From contig JADJQX010000001.1 of NCBI GenBank assembly GCA_016712525.1, forward strand, positions 310,001-374,000: 64,000 bases of DNA, read 5' to 3'. The DNA comes from Myxococcales bacterium (lineage in GTDB: Bacteria; Myxococcota_A; Polyangia; Polyangiales; Polyangiaceae). Below the pieces are notes generated by a model. That model saw nothing but the letters and a program-made list of their open reading frames with translations, did no database searches and had not been told where the DNA came from. Below are positions 44,193 through 53,783 of the stretch, one piece after another (within the stretch, counting starts at the first letter, position 1; every line of letters starts with the position of its first letter). Position numbers and translations under genes: made by a program.

Positions 44193-46148
44193 ATGAGCCT
44201 CCCCACCTCGGCGAACGGAAGCCTCTCCACCCACGGCCCTCTGGCGGAGCGCATGGACGCGCTCGCGGCACACCTCGCCCAGCTCGCGCCGAAGGTGCAC
44301 GCGCGTGTCGGCAGGCCGCACCCGCTCCTCGCGTCGCTCCTCCGAGACGGCTGCATGGTGGTCTTCGTCCCGGCGCGCGTGTGGGACAAGGGGCGCACGA
44401 TCCTCGCGCCGTTCGCGCCCCTCTGCGCCGAGGGCAAGGCCCTGCTCCTGCTCGTCGGCAGGCCCACTTCCCGCGATTTCACCCGTGCCGGAGGCCTCGG
44501 CGTCGCCACCGTGCTCGCCGACGACGCGACGGCCGAAGAGCTCGAGGTCGCCACCGATCGCGCGTTCGAGCTGCTCGAGGCCAAAGGCCACGCCGAGAGC
44601 CGCGCGGCCTCGCTCTCGCGCTACCGGTACGAGATCGGCGAGCTCGTCGACATCGCGCGCGCCATGACCACCGAGCGCGACGTCAGCAAGCTTCTCGGGC
44701 TCATCCTCGAGAAGAGCCGGTTCGTCACGGGCGCGGACGCCGGCAGCATCTACGTGGTCGAGAACGAGGGGAGCACCCTGAGGTTCAAGCTCTCGCAGAA
44801 CGACAGCGTCTCGTTCGACTCGCGCGAGTTCACGATGCCGCTCTCGAACCGCTCGATCGCCGGCGCCGCCGCGGTAGACAAGCGCGCCATCAAGATCGAC
44901 GACGTGTACGCCTTGCCGGTCGACTCCACCTTCGCCTTCGATCGCAGGTTCGACGAGAAGATCGGCTACCGCACGAAGAGCATGATCACGGTGCCGCTCA
45001 TCTCGCAGCGGGACGAGGTCATCGGCGTCATCCAGCTCATCAACAAAAAGCGCGACCCCCGCGCGAAGCTCGCCGACGCCGACGACGTCGCGCTCCAGGT
45101 GGTCCCCTTCGACGACCGGAGCGAAGAGCTCTTGCGCATGGTCGCCGCGCAGGCCGGCATCTCGCTCGAGACGGCGATGCTCTATCAAGAGATCCAGGCG
45201 CTCTTCGAGGGCTTCGTGCGCGCGAGCGTCGAGGCGATCGAGTCGCGCGACCCGACCACGAGCGGTCACTCGCGCCGCGTGGCCGATCTGACCGTTTCCC
45301 TCGCCAAGGCCGTCGACACCATCTCGAGCGGCCCCTACCAGGGGGCGAGCTTCACGAAGGAGGACCTGAAGGAGCTCGAATACGCGAGTCTTCTCCATGA
45401 CTTCGGAAAAATCGGGGTCCGCGAGAACGTGCTCGTGAAGGCCAAGAAGCTCTACGACGAGCGGCTCGTCCTCGTGAAGGCCCGGTTCGATTTCGTCTCG
45501 CGATCGATCGAGGCCGACATCTTGCGGCGCAAGCTCAAGGCGGTCGAAGCCCACGCGCCGCTCAGCGAGCTGCGGGCCCTCGACGAAGAGATGGCGCGCC
45601 GCTTGAAGGAGCTCGACGACGCCTTCCAGACGGTGCTCGCCGCCAACGAGCCCTCGGTGCTCGCGGCCGGTGATTTCGCCAAGATCGAGGCCCTCGCCAA
45701 GGAGTGGTACTTCGACGTCGGGGGCGAAACGAAGCTCCTGCTCGAGCCCGACGAGGTCGTCGCCCTGTCGGTCAAGAAGGGCTCGCTGACCCCCGCGGAG
45801 TACGAGGAGATCACCGGCCACGTCTCTCACACGTTCAAGTTCCTCTCGCAGATCCCCTGGGGAAAGGCGCTGCGCAGGGTGCCGCATATCGCGGGAGCCC
45901 ACCACGAGCGCCTGAACGGCACGGGCTACCCGAACCGCCTCCGCGCCGAAGAGATCCCCGTCCAGTCGAAGATGATGAGCATCACCGACATCTTCGACGC
46001 GCTCACCGCGAGCGACCGCCCCTACAAAAAGGCCGTGCCGCTCGAGCGCGCGATCGACATCCTCGAGTACGCCGTGAAGGACGGCCACGTCGACGGGGAC
46101 CTCGTGCGGATCTTCAAAGAGGCGCGTTGCTGGGAGCCCCCGCGCTGA
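44193..46148 (+). CDS. GAF/HD-GYP domain protein, probable cyclic-di-GMP phosphodiesterase
   Basis: 651 aa from ATG 44193. An N-terminal domain of ~130 residues (unassigned), a GAF domain around 145-330 (FVTGADAGSIYVVENE, then SMITVPLISQRDEVIGVIQL), and a C-terminal HD-GYP domain. That domain has SGHSRRVADLTVSLAK, LLHDFGKIGV at about 400, and the HHERLNGTGYP signature at about 570. An insert of ~100 helical residues separates the HD and GYP parts, longer than usual. HD-GYP proteins hydrolyse cyclic-di-GMP; the GAF domain would sense a small ligand. Confidence 0.93.
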   Translation: MSLPTSANGSLSTHGPLAERMDALAAHLAQLAPKVHARVGRPHPLLASLLRDGCMVVFVPARVWDKGRTILAPFAPLCAEGKALLLLVGRPTSRDFTRAGGLGVATVLADDATAEELEVATDRAFELLEAKGHAESRAASLSRYRYEIGELVDIARAMTTERDVSKLLGLILEKSRFVTGADAGSIYVVENEGSTLRFKLSQNDSVSFDSREFTMPLSNRSIAGAAAVDKRAIKIDDVYALPVDSTFAFDRRFDEKIGYRTKSMITVPLISQRDEVIGVIQLINKKRDPRAKLADADDVALQVVPFDDRSEELLRMVAAQAGISLETAMLYQEIQALFEGFVRASVEAIESRDPTTSGHSRRVADLTVSLAKAVDTISSGPYQGASFTKEDLKELEYASLLHDFGKIGVRENVLVKAKKLYDERLVLVKARFDFVSRSIEADILRRKLKAVEAHAPLSELRALDEEMARRLKELDDAFQTVLAANEPSVLAAGDFAKIEALAKEWYFDVGGETKLLLEPDEVVALSVKKGSLTPAEYEEITGHVSHTFKFLSQIPWGKALRRVPHIAGAHHERLNGTGYPNRLRAEEIPVQSKMMSITDIFDALTASDRPYKKAVPLERAIDILEYAVKDGHVDGDLVRIFKEARCWEPPR

Positions 46149-46173
46149 ACGGGGGCCCACGCGGCAGCGCTCG

Positions 46174-47013
46174 TCACTCGGAGATCCAGTTGTCGCACCC
46201 CCCGAACGCGCGCACGGTGGCGCCCGCGGGCGCGTGGGGGAAGCTCTTGCCCTGGAAGGGGATCTTCGTCCCTGCGGCGACCGACTTCTGGAAGTGATCG
46301 TCGAGCGCGTTCTTGTGCGGGCTCACGAGCGCGACGAGCCTCTCCCCCTCGTAGAAGCCGAAGAACGCCTTGGGCGAGCGGCACGGCGACGCGCCGACGA
46401 CGAACGTCCCCTTCAGCGTGACCTCGTCGAAGCCGCCCTCGACCTTCTGCGTGGTAGGCCCGTCGATCCGCGCCGTAGGGGGCCGAGAGCCGCCGGGCAG
46501 CGCGCTCACCGTGAGCGTGTGCCGGGCGTATTTCCCCTTCATTTTCGCCGGATCGCGGATGTAGTGGTACGGCGTGCTCTCACCGGGCAAGAGGTAGTAG
46601 ACCTCGCCGCGCGCGTGCTCCTTGTCGCCGGCGTGGGCCTCTTGCTGGGCGACCTTGTGCCACCCCGAGACGTCGATGGGTGCCCCGCTCGCGTCGAAGA
46701 GATCGAGCGTGACCTTGACCGACTCGACCGGCGATCCGGTCTCGTTCGTGACCGTCCCGAGGATGTGAAGGTAGCCGGTCTCCGGGTCGAGCCCCGCCTT
46801 CCCCTCGGCGACGCGGAGCTTGGACGCGTCGACCGAAGGAGCCTGTCCGCGGCCCGCCTTCGGAGCCGAGTGCGAAGGGGCCGACACCTCGGCGGAGGTG
46901 ACCGTGGTCGACGACGCCGCGACCTCGGACCGAGAGTCTTCTTTCGTGATGCCACGCGCGCCCTGGCAACCAACGAGCGCGAGGACGACGAAGGGCACGA
47001 AGATCGTTTTCAT
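46174..47013 (-). CDS. Lipoprotein with FxLYD-like domain
   Basis: 279 aa. Lipoprotein signal FVVLALVGCQGA. An Ala/Ser linker precedes an immunoglobulin-like segment of the FxLYD kind (GYLHILGTVTNETGSPVES, then VKVTLDLFDASGAPI). The rest is beta-rich with a Cys pair (ASPCRS, GGCDNW). A good Shine-Dalgarno, AAGGAG (47026-47021), lies seven bases before the ATG, stronger than most here. Convergent with the HD-GYP gene with 25 bp between stops. Role unknown. Confidence 0.8.
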   Translation of the reverse strand: MKTIFVPFVVLALVGCQGARGITKEDSRSEVAASSTTVTSAEVSAPSHSAPKAGRGQAPSVDASKLRVAEGKAGLDPETGYLHILGTVTNETGSPVESVKVTLDLFDASGAPIDVSGWHKVAQQEAHAGDKEHARGEVYYLLPGESTPYHYIRDPAKMKGKYARHTLTVSALPGGSRPPTARIDGPTTQKVEGGFDEVTLKGTFVVGASPCRSPKAFFGFYEGERLVALVSPHKNALDDHFQKSVAAGTKIPFQGKSFPHAPAGATVRAFGGCDNWISE

Positions 47014-47217
47014 GGTCTATCTCCTTCACGGAAGCGACGCGGGGCCGGGCGGGCCGTGTGCCCGTCGCGCCTCGCTCTCGATGGGGAAGACAGGCCGTCG
47101 CGCGGCGGGTCGCACGAAATCGAACGGGATCACCGAATTCCGAAACCCCCAATAAGGACGGGCAGATAGGGGTCGTGCTCGACCTCGACGCAGGGCGGTT
47201 CGTGATAGAGTCTTGCC

Positions 47218-50187
47218 ATGGGTGGCGAACGCGGGTGCGTCGACGACGATGAGCTCGTGGCCCTCGCCGACGCGCGGCTCTCGCCCGAGGACCGCGCGTC
47301 GCTCGTGAGCCACGCCGAGCGATGTGCTTCATGCCAAGCGCTCGTGGGTGCCATCCTCACCGAGGCCGATAGAGCGTCCGATCCGAACGCCACGGTGGAC
47401 GAGCGGGACCGACACGAGCCACGGAGCCCCGTCGAACGGGCACGCTACGAGCTGGGCCGCACGCTCGGCGAAGGGGCCATGGGGCGCGTGGTGCTCGCGC
47501 GGGACACCCGGCTCGATCGCCCCGTGGCGCTCAAGCTCTTGGTGGACGAGTCGTCCGGGAGCGTGGCCCTCGAAGCCAGGCTCACGCGCGAGGCTCGAGC
47601 GATGGCGAAGCTCCTCCATCCGAACGTGGTGGCGGTGTTCGACGCGGGTCGCCTCGGCGACGGGCGCCTCTTCGTGGCCATGGAGTACGTCGACGGAGAG
47701 ACCTTGCGTCAGCACGTCGCGCGCGCGAAGCCCTCCCGCGAAGCCATCGTGCGCCTCTACCTCGCCGCGGCTCGAGGCCTCGTGGCCGCCCACGATCTCG
47801 GGCTCGTGCACCGCGATTTCAAGGCGGACAACGTGCTCGTCTCCGCTTCGGGGGAGGTCAAGGTCGGCGATTTCGGCCTCGTGAGGAACGCGCTCGGCGG
47901 CGCGGTGCGAGAAGAGGCACACGACGACGAGGGCCCGGCCTCTCACGGCCTCACGCGGGACGGCACCATCCTGGGCACCCCGGCGTACATGGCTCCGGAG
48001 CAGCACGAAGGTCGACCGGCGGACGCGCGAGCCGACGAGTTCGCGTTCATGGCGAGCCTCTACGAGAGCCTCTCGGGAAAGCGGCCGTACGCGGGCTCGA
48101 GCCTCGCGGGCCTCCATGACGCGAAGAAGACCCTGCCGCCACCACCGACCGGAGACGAAACGCTCGACACGATCGTGCTGCGGGGACTCTCACCACGGCC
48201 CGACGATCGGTATCCGGACATGCGGGAGGTGGCGCTCGCGCTCGAGTCCGCCCTCGCGCGCGCCGAAGCGCCGACCCCGCCGCGCGCTCGTTCCCCGCGC
48301 GCCGCGGTGATCGCGGTGCTCCTGGCGATCGCCAGCGTCTCGGCTTACGTGGTCTCACGCGTCGACCACGAGGCCCCCCGAGACGCCCCCCAAACACCCT
48401 CCGCAGCGGCCTCTCGGCCAAGACCGGCCCGGGGCCTCGTGGCGATGCTCGAGTCGGCCGAGACCCGCGCGCGGATCGAGGCCGCGTACGCCTCCGGGAA
48501 GGCCCCGAGAGGGTCGGCTGCGGCCACCCTCACGAACCTGCTCGCCGCCGCGAAGGACCTCGAGGCCGCCGACGCGGTGGGGCCGACACCGGGCGAATCC
48601 GAGTGCCTCGACCTGCTCGCCGGAGACGTTCATCAGCTCGCGGACGAGGCGCTCAAGGTGAGCGACCGTTCGACCGCGGAGGGCCTCGTGCGCGCGACCG
48701 TCGCCCTCGAGCGCGCGACCTTCTGCCGCGGGGCCTCGCCCGACCCCGGGGACGCCACCGCGCCGAGGGAGCCCGGCCCCACGTTCCTCCGCATGCGCCT
48801 CGGTGCGCCTATTGGAGTATCTCCCCCTACACCGGGGCGCTTCGACGTCCCCTCCAAGCGCGGCGTGCTCACCTCGCTCGCGGTGCTCGACGTGCTCCAC
48901 GACGATCCCGACGCCTTCCCGGACGACGGAGATTTTCGCGCGTTCGACGACGTCCTCGGCGTCGTCATGGACAAGGTGGAGCAACAAGTGGAGCTGCAAC
49001 GAAAGGGCGCGGACGACATCGCGCAGAGAGCGCTCTCCGACACCTTCATGCGGCTCGATGGGGGAGGAGCGAGGGCGCTGCCCGAGATCGATCGCGCGGT
49101 CGCCGCAGCCGAGACGGTCGCGCTCGACGTCGCGCGGGCGAGGCTCGAGATCCTCCGCGCCGAGAAGGCCACCCCGGACGAGCGCGCGCGCCGGCTCGGC
49201 GATCTGATGCCCCTCGTGAGGCGCATCGCCGACGCCCGGACGAGCGAAAAATACGCCACGGCGCGCCTCTGGCTCGACGCGCTCCGCGGGCTCTCGCCCG
49301 TGTCCGGCACTCTCTCGACCTGCGCCGAGACGAAGGTCGGCGAGCGGCAAGGCTGCGCTTCCCTCTTGCTCGTCTACGGCGATCTCGCCGTCGACAGGAG
49401 CGCGCGCGAGGTCGATCTCGAGACGGCCACGGCGCGCGAGCTCTTCGGCGAAGGGCACCCCGTGTACGCCGAGAGCGTCGTGCACGCCGCCGAGCACGCT
49501 CTCCACCACGGCGACACCGACGCGGCGCTCGCCCGGGCAAAAGAGGCCCGCGCCATCCTCGAGGCCTCCCTGCAGGACGACGCGCACGTCATCCACGCGC
49601 TCTCCAGCTGGAAGCGACCGAGCCAAGAGGCCCTCCCGAGCACCCGCGCGCCGTTCGAGCCGCCGCTCTGGACCGGAATCGAGGCCTTCCGCAAATACGT
49701 GCATCTTGCACGCGCCATCGCCGTAGAGGTCCGCGCGCTACCGAAGGCAGCGGCACAAGCGGCGCTCGTCGAAGGGAGGGACCTGCGAGGCAGAGGGCGC
49801 GACGACGCCGTGCTGCTCCCGATCGAGCTCGCGGCCGTGGCGCGCTTCGGCGGGCCGCGCCCTGGCTTCGATCTCGCAAAAGCCGAACGTGGCCTCGGTC
49901 ACCCGGCGGCTTCGGCGCGCACCTTCGCGTGGCTCGCGAGGTCCGAGCCCGACGAGAAGAAGGCGCGGGGGCTCTTCGCGAAGGCCCTCGAGGGGGTCGC
50001 GCTGCTCCCGCCCCACGAGCGGGCACAGCTCAGGTTCGAGGCGGCCGCACACGTGCAAGACAAGACCGTCGCGCGCGCCCTCCTCGAGCGAGCGCTGGTC
50101 GACGCGAGCCCCACCGACAAGCCGCGCATCGAGGCCAAGCTCCGGACGGTGCCCGACACCCCGAGCGTGCACGGCTCGCGGCCGTGA
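47218..50187 (+). CDS. Ser/Thr kinase with N-terminal anti-sigma-type zinc motif
   Basis: 989 aa. Residues 1-50 contain HAERCASC (H32, C36, C39), the HxxxCxxC of zinc-binding anti-sigma (ZAS, zf-HC2) domains, in a helical context like theirs. The kinase domain runs ~78-345: GEGAMGRVV loop, Lys106, HRDFKADN with Asp200, DFG at 218-220, APEQHEG. One transmembrane helix follows at about 362-382. The outer region of ~600 residues is helical and unassigned. An ECF-like sigma factor lies 1.2 kb downstream (51425), so the kinase may control it. Confidence 0.92.
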   Translation: MGGERGCVDDDELVALADARLSPEDRASLVSHAERCASCQALVGAILTEADRASDPNATVDERDRHEPRSPVERARYELGRTLGEGAMGRVVLARDTRLDRPVALKLLVDESSGSVALEARLTREARAMAKLLHPNVVAVFDAGRLGDGRLFVAMEYVDGETLRQHVARAKPSREAIVRLYLAAARGLVAAHDLGLVHRDFKADNVLVSASGEVKVGDFGLVRNALGGAVREEAHDDEGPASHGLTRDGTILGTPAYMAPEQHEGRPADARADEFAFMASLYESLSGKRPYAGSSLAGLHDAKKTLPPPPTGDETLDTIVLRGLSPRPDDRYPDMREVALALESALARAEAPTPPRARSPRAAVIAVLLAIASVSAYVVSRVDHEAPRDAPQTPSAAASRPRPARGLVAMLESAETRARIEAAYASGKAPRGSAAATLTNLLAAAKDLEAADAVGPTPGESECLDLLAGDVHQLADEALKVSDRSTAEGLVRATVALERATFCRGASPDPGDATAPREPGPTFLRMRLGAPIGVSPPTPGRFDVPSKRGVLTSLAVLDVLHDDPDAFPDDGDFRAFDDVLGVVMDKVEQQVELQRKGADDIAQRALSDTFMRLDGGGARALPEIDRAVAAAETVALDVARARLEILRAEKATPDERARRLGDLMPLVRRIADARTSEKYATARLWLDALRGLSPVSGTLSTCAETKVGERQGCASLLLVYGDLAVDRSAREVDLETATARELFGEGHPVYAESVVHAAEHALHHGDTDAALARAKEARAILEASLQDDAHVIHALSSWKRPSQEALPSTRAPFEPPLWTGIEAFRKYVHLARAIAVEVRALPKAAAQAALVEGRDLRGRGRDDAVLLPIELAAVARFGGPRPGFDLAKAERGLGHPAASARTFAWLARSEPDEKKARGLFAKALEGVALLPPHERAQLRFEAAAHVQDKTVARALLERALVDASPTDKPRIEAKLRTVPDTPSVHGSRP

Positions 50188-50193
50188 CGCCCT

Positions 50194-51342
50194 TCAGGGA
50201 GACACGACCGTCGGCGTGAGCGCCACGCGGAAGTGCTCGACGACGAGGCTCGCCAAGGGGTCCCGCGCGAGCTTCTCGAGCATGCGCTCGACCTGCCGAT
50301 CCGAGGTGCCCATGACGAGGTATTGGCGCAGCCCGAGCGTCTGCACGCTGTAGAAGAGCCCCGCGATCGCGTACGGCCCGAACGGCGTCTCCGGCAGATC
50401 GAGCGCGCTCCCGCTGATGGCGAAGACGGTGTTCGGCTCGTAGGCGACGATGGGCTTCTGGTGGAGCTCGGCGTACTTCGCGAGGGCGCGCGCGCGGGAG
50501 CCGCGGATCTCGCTCATGGCGAAGAGCCCGACGAGCGGCATCTGCCCCTCGGACTGCCGCGCGCGATCGATGCTGTAGGGCGGCAGCTCGGCGAGGTAGG
50601 CGTTGATGCGGCGCTGGCCCTCGTCCCAGAGCTTGCCGTCGGGCTCGCCCCCGTCCACGCGCACGTAGGCGTTGCGGCGGTAGTCTTGGATCCCGGCCGT
50701 GACATGGAACCGGAGGCGGCGCAGGTTCGGGTCGGAGGAGAGCGCGCGCTCGGTCCGCGCCTTTTGTAGGCGCGTGTGCGTCCGCAGGTCGTCGACGCTT
50801 CGGACCCAGTCCCCCGCGAGGTGGCCATCGTACCCGTAGTGGCTCGCGAGCAGGGCCCGCACCGAGTCTTCGTCGTGCACGACCAGCTTCGAGCCGTCGT
50901 GCCGCGTCACCTCGGGGCGCACGCCCAACAAGAAGCGCTCGAGATCGACGGCGACCCGGGTGGCCGCGAGCATGCCGCAGTTGAAGAGCGACCCTTGCTC
51001 GACGGTCAAATCGTGCAGAGTACACCTGAATTTGTCGTCCCCCTCGATCGACAGCTCGCCGTGGGAGAGGATGTGCACGAAGTACTCGGCGTGCTCGCCC
51101 TCCGCGAGGTCGCGCTGGGTGGCCTCGACGATGCGGCGAATGTCCGTGAGCACGTCCTCGGTCACGAACGTGCCGGGTGTGCGGAGCACGTAGAGCTCCG
51201 AGCGAATGCCGCGCGCGAGGTGCTCCGCGCGCACCTTCTCGACGACCTCGAGGTGCACTTGCCCCACGTCGCGCGCATCCGAGCAGCCCACGAGCACGTG
51301 GATCTGCGAAGGTTCCCGGTCCTGACGGCTCGCCTCTCCCAT
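50194..51342 (-). CDS. Unassigned protein resembling a degenerate tandem beta-carbonic anhydrase
   Basis: 382 aa from ATG 51342. Residues 14-24 read IHVLVGCSDAR, the CxDxR motif of beta-carbonic anhydrases. LYVLRTPGTFV and EYFVHILSHGEL follow at the spacing of the family's 'VVRNAG' and 'GHxxC' motifs. His94 is kept, but the third zinc ligand is Leu97 instead of Cys. The second half shows a weaker copy: MPLVGLFAMSEIR (Cys, Asp replaced by Met, Glu) and LRQYLVMGTSD. I infer a pseudoenzyme or altered catalysis. Length is about twice a normal beta-class monomer. Convergent with the kinase (6 bp between stops), divergent from the sigma factor. Confidence 0.6.
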   Translation of the reverse strand: MGEASRQDREPSQIHVLVGCSDARDVGQVHLEVVEKVRAEHLARGIRSELYVLRTPGTFVTEDVLTDIRRIVEATQRDLAEGEHAEYFVHILSHGELSIEGDDKFRCTLHDLTVEQGSLFNCGMLAATRVAVDLERFLLGVRPEVTRHDGSKLVVHDEDSVRALLASHYGYDGHLAGDWVRSVDDLRTHTRLQKARTERALSSDPNLRRLRFHVTAGIQDYRRNAYVRVDGGEPDGKLWDEGQRRINAYLAELPPYSIDRARQSEGQMPLVGLFAMSEIRGSRARALAKYAELHQKPIVAYEPNTVFAISGSALDLPETPFGPYAIAGLFYSVQTLGLRQYLVMGTSDRQVERMLEKLARDPLASLVVEHFRVALTPTVVSP

Positions 51343-51424
51343 GCCCACAGAGTGGCCCGACCTCGGTGCGTCATACAACCTCGGATCCCACGACGCGGCG
51401 CGAAAGAAGGCCTACGATGAGCTC

Positions 51425-52087
51425 ATGAGCCCCGAGGACCAAACCCTCGTCGAAGGCTGCCTCCGCGGCGACGCCGAGGCCCAGCGTACGTTCGTCACGC
51501 GATTCGGCCCCGTGATCGACGCCGTCGCCCGGAGGTTCTCGCGCAAGATCTCCGCCGACGACGCGCGGCAGCTCGTGCTCGCGCGGCTGCTCGTCGGTGA
51601 GGCCGGGGCGACCTCGCGGCTCGCGGCGTTCCGCGGAGAGGGCTCGCTCGCGGGCTTCGTGCGGGTCGTGGCCGCACGGGTGCTCGTCAACGCCCTCGAG
51701 AAGAAGACGGAGGACGTGCTCGCCGAGTCGATGGTCGAGCTCGCGGCGAGCTCGGGCTCCCCCGAAGATGCGCTCCGCGACGCCGAAGGGCGCACGCGCA
51801 TGAAGCGAGCGTTCGAAGACGCCGTGGCCGAGCTCGACGAGAGGGACCGCGCGCTCCTCCGGTACACGCTGATCGACGGCGCGAGCATCGACACCATCGG
51901 CTCCCTCTACGGAGTGCACCGCGCCACGGCCGCGCGGTGGCTCGAGGCCGCGAAAGAGAGCCTCGGGCGTGCGATGCGACGCGCGCTCGATCGGTCAGGC
52001 ACCGTCCCTCGTGATCGCGCCGACGCGATCCATTCGTCGGTCGTGAGCCGCGTCGATCTCTCGCTCGCTCGCGTGCTCGAGGGCTGA
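51425..52087 (+). CDS. RNA polymerase sigma factor, ECF-like sigma-70 family
   Basis: 220 aa from ATG 51425. Region 2 is seen at ~15-80 (VEGCLRGDAEAQRTFVTRF, FRGEGSLAGFVRVVAARV) and region 4 at ~130-185 (ELDERDRALLRYTLIDGASI, YGVHRATAARWLEAAKESL with the helix-turn-helix). A short loop separates them, so region 3 is absent, as in ECF sigma factors. The divergent 82-bp gap with the carbonic-anhydrase-like gene should hold both promoters. Control by the kinase with the zinc motif at 47218 is plausible from proximity. Confidence 0.87.
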   Translation: MSPEDQTLVEGCLRGDAEAQRTFVTRFGPVIDAVARRFSRKISADDARQLVLARLLVGEAGATSRLAAFRGEGSLAGFVRVVAARVLVNALEKKTEDVLAESMVELAASSGSPEDALRDAEGRTRMKRAFEDAVAELDERDRALLRYTLIDGASIDTIGSLYGVHRATAARWLEAAKESLGRAMRRALDRSGTVPRDRADAIHSSVVSRVDLSLARVLEG

Positions 52088-52272
52088 ACGACCATCTCTC
52101 TGGCGCGCGACGATCGACGTGCTAGACCCGGTAGCGCTCGCGGAGCCGCGAGCTCGCATGACCTCCCTCGCCTGACACAGAGCCCGTTCGCCGACCGGTG
52201 GACGCTTCGTGAAACCCGGCCCGCGCCGCCCTCGAGGGCGTGCGTGTCGGCCGCTAAAAGGCGAGTCATTTC

Positions 52273-53772
52273 ATGCATATTCACCTCTCCAAGGTGGCGA
52301 TCGAGCGCGCGCGTCCGCTGATCGCCGAAGTGACCCTCACGCTAGGCCGCGGCCTCTACGGCCTCGTCGGCGAGAACGGCGCGGGCAAGACCTCGTTGCT
52401 CCGTGTGCTCGGCGGTCTCGACTCCCCCACCTCGGGACACGTCGCGTTCGTGCCCGGAGATATGCGTGTCCACCTCGTCGACCAGACGACCCACGTGGAC
52501 GAGGCGCGGACGACCGAGCTCGCCGCGAGCACCACACGCGACGCGGCCCGGCTTCGTGCCGCGCTTCGGCTCGAGCCTCGAGGGCTCGGAGCGCCTCTCT
52601 CCCCAGGAGAACGGCGACGCTGGCAGATCGGCGTCGCTCTCTACGACGCCCCCGACGTGCTCTTGCTCGACGAGCCGGGGAACCACCTCGACGCCGACGG
52701 CGCCCGGGAGCTCTGCGCGGCGCTCGCGTCGTTCCGCGGGATCGCCGTCATCGTGTCGCACGATCGTGCCCTGCTCGACGCAATCACGCACACGACCCTC
52801 CGCATCGACGGCACGACGCTCACGCGCTGGGACGCTCCGTTTTCGTCGGCGAAAACCGAGTGGGAACGCGAGCTTGCGAGCCTCCGTGAGAGACGCGATC
52901 GAGAGCGCACCGAGCGCGATCGTCGGCGCGCGGCCGAGACCGTGGCCAAGGCCGCTCACGCCGGCGCCGTGGCCGAGACCAGCCGACGCGCGAGGATGAA
53001 ATCTCCACGCGACGCGGACGGGCGCTCGGTCGGTGCGCAGTTCCGAGCCGACCGCGCGGCGAGCTCTCTGGGGCGCGCCACCGCGCGGGCGAGGGTGAGC
53101 GTCGAGCGCGCCGAGGCCAGCGTCGCTGCCGTCCGCGTACGGGAGCCCCTCGGGCGATCGATCTTCGTGCCGCACACGAGGTTCGAGCGGCCCCGCGTGC
53201 TCGCCCGTGAGCCCTTCACGCTGCGGCTCGGCCCACGCGAGCTCCACGTGCCGGCCCTGATCATGGCGCGCGGCGACAAGGTGCGCCTCGCGGGCGCGAA
53301 CGGCGCCGGGAAGACGTCGCTCCTGACCGCGCTCTTCGGGGAGGCCGTGCGCCGGCCGAGGCTCGTCGAGGCCGACGTCACCTGCGTCCCGCAAGATCTC
53401 GGACCGAACGACGGCACGGCGGCCCTCCGGCACCTCGCGGGAGCCACGCGCGACCTGCGAGGCCGCATCTCGTCGTTGCTCGCGGCGCTCGGGGTTGTGC
53501 CCGAGCACGTGACCGCCCACGCGACCGGTGCGACGCTCTCCCCGGGCGAGCTCCGCAAGCTATGGCTCGCGCTCGCCCTCGTACGAAGCTCCTCGGTGCT
53601 CGTGCTGGACGAGCCGCAGAACGACCTCGATCTGCCGTCGGTGGAGCGGCTCGAGGAGGCGCTCGTGGCCTACCCCGGCGCGCTCGTGCTGGTCACGCAC
53701 GACGCGACGCTCGCCGCGCGCACGACCCACGCCCGTTGGACCATCGAGGGAAACCGTGTAGAGCTCACGTAA
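52273..53772 (+). CDS. ABC-F type ATPase
   Basis: 499 aa with two ATP-binding cassettes and no transmembrane segment. First: Walker A GENGAGKTSL, signature LSPGERRRWQIG, Walker B VLLLDEPGNHLD. Second: GANGAGKTSL, LSPGELRKLWLAL, VLVLDEPQNDLD. A helical, Arg/Glu-rich linker (~195-280) joins them, as in ABC-F translation factors and antibiotic-resistance proteins. I infer a ribosome-associated role rather than transport. The gap upstream (52088-52272) has a short AT-richer patch just before the start. Confidence 0.92.
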   Translation: MHIHLSKVAIERARPLIAEVTLTLGRGLYGLVGENGAGKTSLLRVLGGLDSPTSGHVAFVPGDMRVHLVDQTTHVDEARTTELAASTTRDAARLRAALRLEPRGLGAPLSPGERRRWQIGVALYDAPDVLLLDEPGNHLDADGARELCAALASFRGIAVIVSHDRALLDAITHTTLRIDGTTLTRWDAPFSSAKTEWERELASLRERRDRERTERDRRRAAETVAKAAHAGAVAETSRRARMKSPRDADGRSVGAQFRADRAASSLGRATARARVSVERAEASVAAVRVREPLGRSIFVPHTRFERPRVLAREPFTLRLGPRELHVPALIMARGDKVRLAGANGAGKTSLLTALFGEAVRRPRLVEADVTCVPQDLGPNDGTAALRHLAGATRDLRGRISSLLAALGVVPEHVTAHATGATLSPGELRKLWLALALVRSSSVLVLDEPQNDLDLPSVERLEEALVAYPGALVLVTHDATLAARTTHARWTIEGNRVELT

Positions 53773-53783
53773 TGCGGCTCACG

